64,000 nucleotides of DNA from Bog-1198 sp963727045 (GTDB lineage: Bacteria > Pseudomonadota > Gammaproteobacteria > Steroidobacterales > Steroidobacteraceae): positions 2,170,001 through 2,234,000 of the forward strand of contig CAVSES010000002.1 in the NCBI GenBank assembly GCA_963727045.1, read 5' to 3'. Below, in pieces: positions 7,612-16,470 of this stretch (within the stretch, counting starts at the first letter, position 1; each line of letters begins with the position of its first letter). The notes under the pieces were generated by a model that did no database searches, was not told the origin of the DNA, and saw nothing but the letters and a program-made list of their open reading frames with translations. The translations under genes were made by a program, and so were the position numbers.

Positions 7612-9536
7612 AGAGCCTTCCCCAGAACCGGTGCTTCAACCATGCCAGGCGCCTTCTCCGGCAGGAGATACGCGTCGAACATCTTGCGCGCAATCGGCGC
7701 CGCCGTGCTGCCGCCGTGTTTGCCGTTTTCGACAAATACCGCCACCGCCAGTTTCGGATCGTCGGCGGGAGCGAAGGAAATGAACAGTGCGTGATCGAGC
7801 ATGCGCTCGGACACCTGCTTTTCGTTGTATTTCTCGTTTTGGCCGATGGTGAACACCTGCGCGGAGCCGGTCTTGCCGGCAATCTTGTAAGGCGAGCCGG
7901 CGGTCGCCGCAGCGGCCGTACCGCCGGGGCCGGTCGCCAATTCCATGCCGTCCACGATGACGTCCCACTGTTCGGCGCTGACGGCCGCGAGCGGCGGCTC
8001 GCGCTCGATGGGACGCGGCGTCAAGGTGCTCGATCCGGCCGCCCGAACCGCCGACACCAGCCTCGGCTTGAAGATCTCGCCGCGGGAGGCGATCCCCGAC
8101 ACGGCATGCGCGAGCTGCATGGGCGTTGCCAGCATATAACCCTGGCCGATGCCGACGCTGATGGTCTCGCCCGGATACCACACCTGCTCGGCGGCCCGCT
8201 TGTAGGCATGGCTCTTCCACTCCGTGGACGGCATCAATCCCGGCTTCTCGCCCGGAATGTCGATCCCGGTGACTTCGCCGAAACCGAATGTGCTCATGAA
8301 ATCGTGCATGCGGTCGATGCCGAGCTTGTTGGCGACCGTGTAGAAATACACGTCGCAGGATTGCATGATGGCGTGGCGCATGGCGACGATGCCGTGGCCT
8401 TTGGGCTTCCAGTCGCGGAACTGATGGGCGCTGCCCGGAAGATTGAAGTGTCCCGGGCAGAACACATTTTGTTCGGCGGTCATGGCGCCGTATTTCAAGG
8501 CGGCGAGCGCAAAAAATGGCTTGACCGTCGAGCCGGGCGGATAGGCGCCGCGCAGCGCCCGGTTGATCAGCGGCTTGTCGATGTCGTTTTCCAGGGCGTT
8601 GTACTGCTTGGTGGTGAGGCCGCGCGCAAATGCGTTGGGATCGAATCCCGGCGTGCTGGCGAGAGCGATGACGTCGCCGCTGTGCGGGTCGATGGCGATC
8701 GCAGCGCCGCGCTTGCCCGCCAAGGCGTCCTCCGCGGCGCGCTGCACCCGCATGTCGAGGCTCAAAATCAAGTCGGCGCCGGCCACCGGCTGACGTACGG
8801 CGAGCTTCGGCGTAAACGCGCCCTGGCGCTCGACGGGGCGGCCCGCCGCGTTGACCAGCACTTCGCGGTATCCGGGGGTGCCGTGCAGGTCGTTTTCGTA
8901 GGCGCCTTCGACCCCGAGTTTGCCGATCAGCGTGGTTCCCGCATAGGCCGCCGAATCGATGTGTTTGAGGTCCTGTTCGCTGATGGCGGCCACGTAGCCC
9001 AGGGCATGCACCGCCATGGAGCCGAATGGGTAGTGGCGGGAGAGCCGGGTGCGAATGTCCACGCCCGCGAATTCGAATCGATGCACGGCGAAACGAGCCA
9101 TCTCTTCGTCGTCGAGCTGCAGTTTGATCGGCACGCTTTCGTAGACGTGATGCGAAAGAATGGTGCGCTTGATGCTGTTCACATCCTCGGCCTCGAGCAG
9201 GCCGATGTCCACGAGCCGCGCCAGGATACCGTCGATTTGCGACGTGCCGCCGACCTGTTCGCGCACCAGTTCGAGCTGAAAGGCCGGCAGATTCTCCGCC
9301 AGAACCACGCCGTGCCGGTCGAAAATCAGGCCGCGGCTCGGCGGAATGGGGTCGGTCCTGACGCGGTTGCCCTGCGAGAGCTGCGCGTAATAGTCATGCC
9401 GCAGCACCTGCAGAAAGAAGAGCCGGGACGCGACGGTCAACAGCAGCAAGCTCACGAATACCGCGGCCACGATGCTGCGGATCGCGAAGATGCGCTGTTC
9501 GCCGAAGTGATCTTTGATGCGGACTCGGCGCGGCAC
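7608..9536 (-). CDS. mrdA: Peptidoglycan transpeptidase PBP2
   Basis: Class B penicillin-binding protein that crosslinks peptidoglycan during elongation and activates RodA. It has one N-terminal membrane segment (about 20-45), the pedestal domain, and the transpeptidase motifs S336-T-V-K339, S393-C-D395 (the usual PBP2 variant of SxN) and K555-T-G557. The start is GTG; no ATG is available nearby. The 20-bp gap from mreD and the 4-bp overlap with rodA place it mid-operon. Confidence 0.96.
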   Translation of the reverse strand: MPRRVRIKDHFGEQRIFAIRSIVAAVFVSLLLLTVASRLFFLQVLRHDYYAQLSQGNRVRTDPIPPSRGLIFDRHGVVLAENLPAFQLELVREQVGGTSQIDGILARLVDIGLLEAEDVNSIKRTILSHHVYESVPIKLQLDDEEMARFAVHRFEFAGVDIRTRLSRHYPFGSMAVHALGYVAAISEQDLKHIDSAAYAGTTLIGKLGVEGAYENDLHGTPGYREVLVNAAGRPVERQGAFTPKLAVRQPVAGADLILSLDMRVQRAAEDALAGKRGAAIAIDPHSGDVIALASTPGFDPNAFARGLTTKQYNALENDIDKPLINRALRGAYPPGSTVKPFFALAALKYGAMTAEQNVFCPGHFNLPGSAHQFRDWKPKGHGIVAMRHAIMQSCDVYFYTVANKLGIDRMHDFMSTFGFGEVTGIDIPGEKPGLMPSTEWKSHAYKRAAEQVWYPGETISVGIGQGYMLATPMQLAHAVSGIASRGEIFKPRLVSAVRAAGSSTLTPRPIEREPPLAAVSAEQWDVIVDGMELATGPGGTAAAATAGSPYKIAGKTGSAQVFTIGQNEKYNEKQVSERMLDHALFISFAPADDPKLAVAVFVENGKHGGSTAAPIARKMFDAYLLPEKAPGMVEAPVLGKAL

Positions 9537-9556
9537 GCTACAAGCTCCGGCCGGCG

Positions 9557-10033
9557 TCAGCGTTCATGAAAACGGCTCAGCGCACCGACCACCAGCGGCC
9601 AGAGCAGGGCGCCGATGACGGGTGCGAGCCAGCGTCCAAACGTCGTCACGGGATTGCCGGTGGCGCCATCGACCCAGAACAGCACGAACTGATATCCGGT
9701 CAACAGGGCGAAGATCGTCAGGCATTGCGAAAGAATCGAGAATACCCGCAACCTCAGCCGCAGATGCGTGGCCCACGCCGCCATCAACGTCAGTGCCAGG
9801 GCGTGCTGCCCCAGCACCACGCCCTGGATCACATCGAGCGCGAGGCCCGACATGAAGGCGAGCGTCAATCCGCCGGCGCGGGGCGACTCAATGGACCAGT
9901 AGAACACCACCAACACCAGAAAGTCCGGACGAAACGCCTCGAGCACCGTGGGCAGCGGCAGCACGGCCAGCGCCAATGCCACGAGCGCCGAGAGGGCCAT
10001 GGGGATTCGACGGATGCGGGTCTCGCGCATCAT
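9557..10033 (-). CDS. mreD: Rod shape-determining protein MreD
   Basis: Small integral membrane protein (158 residues, about five hydrophobic helices) of the elongasome. The family pattern is seen in RPDFLVLVVFYWSI and GLALDVIQGVVLGQHAL. It starts ATG-ATG 4 bp inside the mreC 3' end, so it is coupled to mreC. Confidence 0.92.
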   Translation of the reverse strand: MMRETRIRRIPMALSALVALALAVLPLPTVLEAFRPDFLVLVVFYWSIESPRAGGLTLAFMSGLALDVIQGVVLGQHALALTLMAAWATHLRLRLRVFSILSQCLTIFALLTGYQFVLFWVDGATGNPVTTFGRWLAPVIGALLWPLVVGALSRFHER

Positions 10034-11043
10034 TCGTCGTTCGCTCCCGCCGGCGGTGGAATCTTCGCGGCCGCAGCGGGCCCGCTTGGCGCCTTCGTTG
10101 GCGATTGCGGAAGGGCTGCGGCCGGCGCCGGGGCAGACGGCGTCGCAGTCGGCGCAGGCTTCGCGCCCGGCGCTCCCGTCGCGCCCGCTGCCGGGGCCGC
10201 GGCCGGCTGCGGTTTCAGCCAGACGAACATGAGCTCGCGCGAGCGGTCGAGCGCGGCCGCCGGCTTCACATCGACGTCGGCCAGGGACTGCGCCGGATCG
10301 CGCTTGACCTCGGCGACGGTGCCGACGGGATAACCGGCCGGAAATCCACCGCCGAGCCCCGAGGTCACCAACAAGTCTCCCGCGACGACATCGGCGCTGG
10401 TCGGAAGATATGGCAGCTTGAGGCGTGCCATGTCGCCCGTGCCGACCGCGATGGTCCGCAATCCGTTGCGATTGATCTGCACCGGTATCGCGTGCGTCGC
10501 GTCGCTCACCAGGATGACTTCGGCGGTCAGCTGGCCGACGCGTGCGACCTGTCCGAAGACCCCGCCGGCGTCCAACACGGCCTGCCCGGCGAACACGCCG
10601 TCCTGCGCTCCCTTGTCGACCAACACGCGCTCGCGGAAAGCGTCGAGGTCGACGTCCATCACATCGCCGATGACGAACCGGTCGGCCACGGCGGCGGTAT
10701 TGCTCCGCAATGCGCGCAGACGCTGGCTCTCGGCTTCGAGCGCCTCATAGCGCTGCAGGCGAAATTCCGCCACGCGCAACCGTTCCTCGAGCTTGGTCTT
10801 GTCGGCGCGGAGGGCTGAGCGGGACGACACGCTTTCGCGAAACCAGTCCCAACCCTCGAAGGGGCTCGCGACGGCGATTTGCACGGGGTAGGCGACGACC
10901 GACAGCACCCGGCGGATCCTGCCCAGATGGTCGTAGCGCTTGTCGACGATGATGAGGCCCAACGCCAGCAGCGAATAGAGCACGCACCGAAGCAGAAGTC
11001 CCGTGGTTCGCCCGGATGGGTCGGTGTTGCGGAATGCGACCAC
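10030..11043 (-). CDS. mreC: Rod shape-determining protein MreC
   Basis: Periplasmic scaffold that links MreB to PBP2/RodA. There is an N-terminal membrane helix at about residues 14-33, a coiled coil near 75-115 (LEERLRVAEFRLQRYEAL), and the beta-barrel core with VLVDKGAQDGVFAGQAVLD and DLLVTSGLGGGFPAGYPVG. The C-terminus is an unusually long Ala/Pro tail (about the last 55 residues) likely to be disordered. The start is GTG. Confidence 0.94.
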   Translation of the reverse strand: MVAFRNTDPSGRTTGLLLRCVLYSLLALGLIIVDKRYDHLGRIRRVLSVVAYPVQIAVASPFEGWDWFRESVSSRSALRADKTKLEERLRVAEFRLQRYEALEAESQRLRALRSNTAAVADRFVIGDVMDVDLDAFRERVLVDKGAQDGVFAGQAVLDAGGVFGQVARVGQLTAEVILVSDATHAIPVQINRNGLRTIAVGTGDMARLKLPYLPTSADVVAGDLLVTSGLGGGFPAGYPVGTVAEVKRDPAQSLADVDVKPAAALDRSRELMFVWLKPQPAAAPAAGATGAPGAKPAPTATPSAPAPAAALPQSPTKAPSGPAAAAKIPPPAGANDE

Positions 11044-11094
11044 GGGCTAGGAGCCTAGCTTAAGCAACGCCGCAGACGCCCCTAGTCGCTTGCA

Positions 11095-12138
11095 TTACTC
11101 CAGTCCGAATATGCCTGGCCCATGCTCTTCGGTGAGTTCGAGGATCCGGCCGCCGCCGCGCGCGACGCAGGTCAAGGGATCATCCGCAACCACCACGGGC
11201 AGCCCGGTCTCTTCCATCAGCAACTTGTCGACGTCGCGCAGCAGCGCGCCGCCGCCGGTCAGCACGATGCCGCGCTCGGCAACATCCGCGCCGAGTTCGG
11301 GCGGCGTTTGCTCGAGCGCTTGCTTGACCGCGCCGACGATGCCCTGCAGCGGCTCCTGCAGCGCCTCCAGAATCTCGTTCGAATTCAAGGTGAAGCTTCG
11401 CGGCACGCCTTCCGACAAATTGCGGCCCTTGACCGAAATTTCCCGCACCGTCTGACCCGGGTAGGCCGAGCCGATTTCCAGCTTGATGCGCTCCGCGGTC
11501 GCTTCACCGATCAAAATACCGTAGTTGCGCCGCACGTAGTTGGTGATCGCCTCGTCGAACTTGTCGCCGCCGATGCGGACGCTCGCGGCATAAACGATGC
11601 CGTTCAGGGAAATGACCGCCACCTCGGAGGTGCCGCCGCCGATGTCGAGCACCATCGAGCCGCGCGCCTCCTGAACGGGAAGGCCCGCACCGACCGCCGC
11701 GGCCATGGGCTCGGGCACGATGTCCACGCTGCGCGCGCCGGCGCCCTCAGCCGATTCCTTGATGGCTCGCCGCTCCACCTGCGTCGAACCGAAGGGCACG
11801 CACACCAGAACCCGCGGGCTCGGGCTCAAGAAGCGGTTGCCGTGCACCTTTTTGATGAAGTACTGCAGCATCTTTTCCGTGTAGGTGAAATCCGCAATGA
11901 CCCCGTCCTTCATCGGCCTGACCGCCGTGATATGGCCTGGGGTCCTGCCGAGCATGTTTTTGGCTTCGACGCCGACCGCAACGATGATTTTGCCGCCGCG
12001 GGTGGGTTCGTCCTGCACTGCGACGACCGACGGTTCATTGAGAACGATGCCGCGCTCGCGAACGTAAATCAGCGTATTGGCGGTTCCAAGATCGATTGAG
12101 AGGTCATTGGAGAAATAACCTCTAAGGCGTTTGAACAT
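11095..12138 (-). CDS. mreB: Actin-like rod shape protein MreB
   Basis: Cytoplasmic actin homologue that organises lateral-wall synthesis. The 347-residue product has the phosphate-1 loop DLSIDLGTANTLIY, phosphate-2 VLDIGGGTSEVAVI, the adenosine motif IVLTGGGALLRDVD, and EPMAAAVGAGLPV. It is the first gene of the long minus-strand wall operon and diverges from gatC. A 51-bp gap holding the small inverted repeat GCTAGG-AG-CCTAGC (11046-11059) separates it from mreC, which may lower downstream expression. Confidence 0.97.
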   Translation of the reverse strand: MFKRLRGYFSNDLSIDLGTANTLIYVRERGIVLNEPSVVAVQDEPTRGGKIIVAVGVEAKNMLGRTPGHITAVRPMKDGVIADFTYTEKMLQYFIKKVHGNRFLSPSPRVLVCVPFGSTQVERRAIKESAEGAGARSVDIVPEPMAAAVGAGLPVQEARGSMVLDIGGGTSEVAVISLNGIVYAASVRIGGDKFDEAITNYVRRNYGILIGEATAERIKLEIGSAYPGQTVREISVKGRNLSEGVPRSFTLNSNEILEALQEPLQGIVGAVKQALEQTPPELGADVAERGIVLTGGGALLRDVDKLLMEETGLPVVVADDPLTCVARGGGRILELTEEHGPGIFGLE

Positions 12139-12180
12139 GGGATATTTTTACTTGAAAAAAGGGGTTAAAAAAGTTGGGCT

Positions 12181-12209
12181 AATGTAACAACCGACACGAC
12201 ATTCAGCAA
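12181..12209 (-). promoter_or_regulatory. Predicted sigma70 promoter of mreB
   Basis: On the minus strand TTGCTG (12209-12204), a 17-nt spacer and TACATT (12186-12181) form a plausible -35/-10 pair upstream of mreB. The leader of about 40 nt is A/T-rich. It is the only good candidate in the short divergent region. Confidence 0.45.
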
Positions 12210-12224
12210 GGCAACGTGTATCAT
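12196..12224 (+). promoter_or_regulatory. Predicted sigma70 promoter of gatC
   Basis: ACGACA (12196-12201), a 17-nt spacer and TATCAT (12219-12224) make a candidate promoter for gatCAB. It overlaps the -35 region of the mreB promoter, so polymerases would compete. Confidence 0.4.
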
Positions 12225-12272
12225 CCACCAGGCTTATTTTGCGTGAGATGGCGCGCACTTTTAGCGAATCCT

Positions 12273-12563
12273 ATGAGCCTAACTCGTCAAGACGTCGAAA
12301 AGATCGCACAACTCGCGCGCCTGTCGATCACCGAACAAGAGATGCCGGTCTATGTGACCAGCTTGTCGAACATCGTCGATTTCGTCGACGAGCTGTCGCG
12401 AGTGCAGACCGACAATATCGAGCCCCTGGCGCATCCTCTTGAAGGCCAGAGCCAACGCTTGCGCGCCGATGTGGTGACCGAGACCGATAATCACGAGAAA
12501 TACCAGGCCAATGCGCCGGCCGTGCAGTCCGGGTTGTACGTGGTGCCGCGGGTCATCGACTAG
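12273..12563 (+). CDS. gatC: Asp-tRNA(Asn)/Glu-tRNA(Gln) amidotransferase subunit C
   Basis: The 96-residue GatC stabilises the GatA-GatB complex. The typical start SLTRQDVEKIAQLARLSI and the end YVVPRVID are present. The start is placed at the ATG before SLTR; an earlier in-frame codon at 12216 would add 19 residues with no family similarity and would fall inside the promoter. Confidence 0.95.
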   Translation: MSLTRQDVEKIAQLARLSITEQEMPVYVTSLSNIVDFVDELSRVQTDNIEPLAHPLEGQSQRLRADVVTETDNHEKYQANAPAVQSGLYVVPRVID

Positions 12564-12591
12564 GCTTGAGGCCTGCTATTCTAAAGTGACG

Positions 12592-14046
12592 ATGCTGCAC
12601 ACCCTTTCCATCGGCGAGCTGAGCCGTTCTTTGAGTTCGGGCGAGATTTCGAGCGTTGAACTCACGCGCCACTTCCTGGGCAGGATCGAACGCTTGAATC
12701 CCGCCCTCAACGCATTGATCACGCTCACGGCCGACCAAGCCCTGGCGGCGGCAAGGGCTGCCGATGCTCGCCGGGCGGCGGGGGAGAAGGGGCCCCTAAT
12801 CGGCATCCCTCTCATTCATAAAGACATTTTCTGCACGGACGGGGTGCGTACCAGCTGCGGCTCGCGCATGTTGGACAATTTCATTGCTCCCTACGACGCG
12901 ACCGTGGTGACGCGGCTCAAGGCCTCGGGCGCGGTGATGCTGGGCAAGGCCAACATGGACGAGTTCGCGATGGGCTCCTCCAACGAGACGAGCTTCTACG
13001 GTCCCGTCAAGAACCCTTGGGACATCAGCAAGGTTCCCGGCGGATCCTCCGGCGGATCGGCGGCGGCGACCGCCGCGCGGCTGGCCCCCTTTGCCACCGG
13101 CACGGATACGGGGGGGTCGATCCGTCAGCCGGCCGCTCTGACGGGCGTGACAGGAGTCAAACCGACCTATGGGCGCGTATCGCGCTACGGAATGATCGCG
13201 TTCGCATCGAGCCTCGACCAAGCGGGGGTTTTCGCCCGCAGTGCCGCAGATGCGGCGATCGTCCTTGAGGTTATGGCCGGTTTCGATCCGAAAGATTCGA
13301 CCAGCGTCGATGCACCCGTCCCCAACTATGCCGCCGCCTTGGATGAGCCCCTGAAGGGCTTGAAGATCGGGCTGCTGCGGGAGTTTTTCGAGGGTTTGGA
13401 GGCCCGCAACGCCGCGCTGATCCACGACGCCTTGAAGATCTACGCGAGCCTCGGGGCGGAAACGCTGGAAGTCAGCCTGCCGCACCTACCGTTGTCGGTG
13501 CCCACGTACTATGTGGTCGCGCCGGCCGAATGCTCCTCGAATCTCTCGCGCTTTGACGGCGTGCGTTTCGGGTACCGCTGCGACAGTCCCAAGGATCTTT
13601 TCGACATGTACACGCGCTCGAGAGGCGAGGGCTTCGGCGCCGAGGTGAAGCGGCGCATCATGACGGGCACCTACGTGCTGTCGGCGGGGTATTTCGACGC
13701 CTACTACTTGAAGGCCCAGAAGGTGCGCCGGTTGATCACCGACGACTTCCGGGCGGCGTTCTCCAGGGTCGATCTTCTGATCGGACCCACGACGCCGACG
13801 CCGGCCTTCGCCATCGGCGCCAAGGTCAACGATCCAGTGACCATGTATCTGAACGACATCTACACCATCGGCGCGAATCTTGCGGGTCTGCCCGGGGTGT
13901 CGCTGCCCTGCGGATTTGTCGACGGCCTGCCGATGGGTTTGCAGTTGATCGGACCGCACTTTTCCGAGGCAAAGCTGTTGAACGCGGGTCACCTCTTCCA
14001 ACAGGCCACCGATTGGCACCGCCGATCGCCGCGCGGGTACGAATGA
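12592..14046 (+). CDS. gatA: Asp-tRNA(Asn)/Glu-tRNA(Gln) amidotransferase subunit A
   Basis: Amidase-signature subunit that releases ammonia from glutamine for transamidation of misacylated tRNA. The 484-residue product has the catalytic Lys in IPLIHKDIF and the Ser-cisSer pair in VPGGSSGGSAAA, plus GTDTGGSIRQPAAL. The ATG at 12592 is preceded by AAGTGA as a possible ribosome site. The stop overlaps the gatB start (ATGATG). Confidence 0.97.
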   Translation: MLHTLSIGELSRSLSSGEISSVELTRHFLGRIERLNPALNALITLTADQALAAARAADARRAAGEKGPLIGIPLIHKDIFCTDGVRTSCGSRMLDNFIAPYDATVVTRLKASGAVMLGKANMDEFAMGSSNETSFYGPVKNPWDISKVPGGSSGGSAAATAARLAPFATGTDTGGSIRQPAALTGVTGVKPTYGRVSRYGMIAFASSLDQAGVFARSAADAAIVLEVMAGFDPKDSTSVDAPVPNYAAALDEPLKGLKIGLLREFFEGLEARNAALIHDALKIYASLGAETLEVSLPHLPLSVPTYYVVAPAECSSNLSRFDGVRFGYRCDSPKDLFDMYTRSRGEGFGAEVKRRIMTGTYVLSAGYFDAYYLKAQKVRRLITDDFRAAFSRVDLLIGPTTPTPAFAIGAKVNDPVTMYLNDIYTIGANLAGLPGVSLPCGFVDGLPMGLQLIGPHFSEAKLLNAGHLFQQATDWHRRSPRGYE

Positions 14047-15494
14047 TGTCGGATTGGGAAGTCGTCATCGGGCTCGAGATCCACGCACAGCTCGCCACGA
14101 AGTCGAAGATCTTCTCCGGCAGCGCGACGGCCTACGGCGCGCCGCCGAACAGTCAGGCCAACCTGGTCGATCTGGCGTACCCCGGCGTGCTGCCGGTGCT
14201 GAATGCGGAAGCCGTGCGCATGGCGGTCAAGTTCGGGCTCAGCATCGGCGCAGAGGTCGCACGCCGCTCGGTGTTTGCGCGCAAGAATTATTTTTATCCC
14301 GATTTGCCGAAAGGCTATCAGATCAGCCAATACGAACTGCCCGTGGTCAAGCGGGGAAGGCTCGCGATCGTGCTCGACGATGGCTCCGTGAAGATCATCG
14401 GCGTCACCCGCGCCCATCTCGAAGAGGATGCCGGCAAGTCGCTGCACGAGGGACTGGCCCACGCCAGCGGAATCGACCTGAATCGCGCGGGTACGCCGCT
14501 GCTCGAAATCGTCTCCGAGCCCGACATGCGTTCGGCCAAGGAGGCGGTCGCGTACATGAAGAAGATTCACACCCTGGTCCGCTATCTCGAGATTTGCGAC
14601 GGCAACATGCAAGAGGGATCGTTTCGCTGCGATGCCAATGTATCGGTGCGGCCACGCGGCAGGGAAAAATTCGGTACACGCGCCGAGATCAAGAACTTGA
14701 ATTCCTTTCGATTCGTGGAAAGGGCGATCAACTATGAGGTGTCGCGCCAGATCGACCTGCTCGAGAGCGGCGGCACGGTGGTGCAGGAAACACGCCTTTA
14801 CGACTCGGACAAGGATGAGACCCGCCCGATGCGATCCAAGGAGGAAGCCAACGATTATCGGTATTTCCCGGATCCCGACCTGTTGCCCGTCGAAATCGGC
14901 GAGACCTTCATCGATGCGGTGCGGGCGACCCTGCCGGAGCTGCCCGACGACAAGGCGGCCCGCTTCGCGCGGGATTTCGGTCTGTCCGTCTACGATGCCG
15001 GCGTGCTGAGCGCGAGCCGGGAACTCGGCGCCTATTTCGAAGCCGTCGCGGCGCCGCTGAGCGCCGCGCACGCGAAACTGGCCGCCAATTGGGTCATGGG
15101 CGAGCTGTCGAGCGCGCTCAATCGCGACAGCCTGGAGATTCAGGCATCACGCGTCGCGCCCGCACACTTGAGCGGCCTTCTGCAGCGGATCGTCGATCAG
15201 ACCATTTCCGGCAAGATTGCCAAGGAAGTATTCGAGGCGATGTGGTCCGACGGCAGGTCCGCCGACGCCATCATCGAGGCCAAGGGGCTCAAACAGATCA
15301 CCGACGCCGGCGCCATCGAAGGAGTGATCGACGCGGTGATCGCCGCCAACCCCAAACAGCTCGCCGATTACCGGTCCGGCAAGGACAAACTGTTCGGCTT
15401 CTTCGTCGGGCAGGTGATGAAGGCGACGGAAGGGAAAGCCAACCCGGCGCAGCTCAATGAAATCCTCAGGGCCAAACTGGGTGGATCCTCTTAA
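14043..15494 (+). CDS. gatB: Asp-tRNA(Asn)/Glu-tRNA(Gln) amidotransferase subunit B
   Basis: Kinase/tRNA-binding subunit that activates the misacylated aminoacyl-tRNA. Landmarks are VIGLEIHAQLATKSKIFSG, the GatB motif LNRAGTPLLEIVSEPD, EIKNLNSFRFVERAI, and the C-terminal YqeY-like tRNA-binding domain ending GFFVGQVMKAT. Two ATGs in tandem (14043 and 14046) can serve as start; the first overlaps the gatA stop. Confidence 0.97.
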   Translation: MMSDWEVVIGLEIHAQLATKSKIFSGSATAYGAPPNSQANLVDLAYPGVLPVLNAEAVRMAVKFGLSIGAEVARRSVFARKNYFYPDLPKGYQISQYELPVVKRGRLAIVLDDGSVKIIGVTRAHLEEDAGKSLHEGLAHASGIDLNRAGTPLLEIVSEPDMRSAKEAVAYMKKIHTLVRYLEICDGNMQEGSFRCDANVSVRPRGREKFGTRAEIKNLNSFRFVERAINYEVSRQIDLLESGGTVVQETRLYDSDKDETRPMRSKEEANDYRYFPDPDLLPVEIGETFIDAVRATLPELPDDKAARFARDFGLSVYDAGVLSASRELGAYFEAVAAPLSAAHAKLAANWVMGELSSALNRDSLEIQASRVAPAHLSGLLQRIVDQTISGKIAKEVFEAMWSDGRSADAIIEAKGLKQITDAGAIEGVIDAVIAANPKQLADYRSGKDKLFGFFVGQVMKATEGKANPAQLNEILRAKLGGSS

Positions 15495-15495
15495 G

Positions 15496-16455
15496 ATGCA
15501 TGATCGCGACTGTCTGCATCGCTTCATGTTCGAGCAATTCCCCATTCGCGGACACTTGGTCCACCTGGATGCGGCCTGGCGCGCATTGATCGAGAACCGC
15601 GATTATCCTGCGCCGGTCCGCAACATGCTGGGCGAGGCCGTGGCGGCCTCGCTGCTGTTGGCCGGGACCGTCAAGTTCGACGGCGTTCTCTCGCTGCAGC
15701 TGCAGGGCGACGGCCCCGTGCGCCTCATGCTGGCGCAATGCACCAGCGGCCTCGGAGTTCGGGGGCTGGCACGCTATCGGGAAGCTGACCATGAAAATGT
15801 GATCGGCGGCGCGGGAGCGCGGGCCGGCGCAATCGACGCCGAAGCCGGCGCTTCCCGGACGGCGGAGCTGATGGGGACCGGCAACCTCGCCGTGACTCTG
15901 GAGACGGACGACGGGTCGCAGCGCTACCAGGGAATCGTTCCCATCGCCGGCGGGCGCCTGGGCGAATCGCTGCAGGCCTATTTCGAGAATTCCGAACAGT
16001 TGCCGACGCGGCTCTGGCTTCATGCGGATGGCTCCGGCGCCTGCGGGATGCTTCTGCAAAAGCTGCCGATTCCGCACGCATCCTCGGCGGACCCCGCGGC
16101 GTCGGCCGCCGTCGAGGATGCCTGGCGGCGCGTGCAGCTGATCGGCGAGACACTCACGACCGAAGAGTTGCGCACGCTGGCCGACATGGAGATTCTGCAC
16201 CGGCTGTTCAATGAGGACGACGTGCGCGTGTTCGAGCCCGCGCCGGTTTTTTTCAGGTGCCGATGTTCGCGGGAGCGGGTTGCCGGAATGCTGCAGGGTT
16301 TGGGCGAGGCGGAAACCCGTTCCGTTTTGGCCGAACGCGGAGAAGTCGAAGTACGGTGCGATTTCTGCAACCGCGCGTACGTGTTCGACGCCGTGGATGT
16401 CGCGCAGTTGTTCAACGCGGGTCCCGCCGCGGACAGCGGCCGATCGGTGCACTGA
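15496..16455 (+). CDS. hslO: Redox-regulated chaperone Hsp33
   Basis: Holdase chaperone activated by oxidation. The C-terminal zinc centre is complete: C-R-C in FRCRCSRERV and C-D-F-C in VRCDFCNRAY. The N-terminal domain shows the family pattern AVAASLLLAGTVKFDGVLSLQLQGDGP. The ATG sits one base after the gatB TAA, so it is probably the last gene of the gat operon. Confidence 0.94.
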   Translation: MHDRDCLHRFMFEQFPIRGHLVHLDAAWRALIENRDYPAPVRNMLGEAVAASLLLAGTVKFDGVLSLQLQGDGPVRLMLAQCTSGLGVRGLARYREADHENVIGGAGARAGAIDAEAGASRTAELMGTGNLAVTLETDDGSQRYQGIVPIAGGRLGESLQAYFENSEQLPTRLWLHADGSGACGMLLQKLPIPHASSADPAASAAVEDAWRRVQLIGETLTTEELRTLADMEILHRLFNEDDVRVFEPAPVFFRCRCSRERVAGMLQGLGEAETRSVLAERGEVEVRCDFCNRAYVFDAVDVAQLFNAGPAADSGRSVH

Positions 16456-16470
16456 GGCGATCAACCGGCG

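Noticed and set aside
6470..7882. N-terminal extension of mltB of about 470 codons
   Set aside because: It lies in another frame of rodA and mrdA; the mltB signal peptide begins at 6469.
7716..9569. A 617-codon plus-strand frame opposite mrdA
   Set aside because: mrdA has all PBP2 motifs and operon overlaps; the antisense frame has none.
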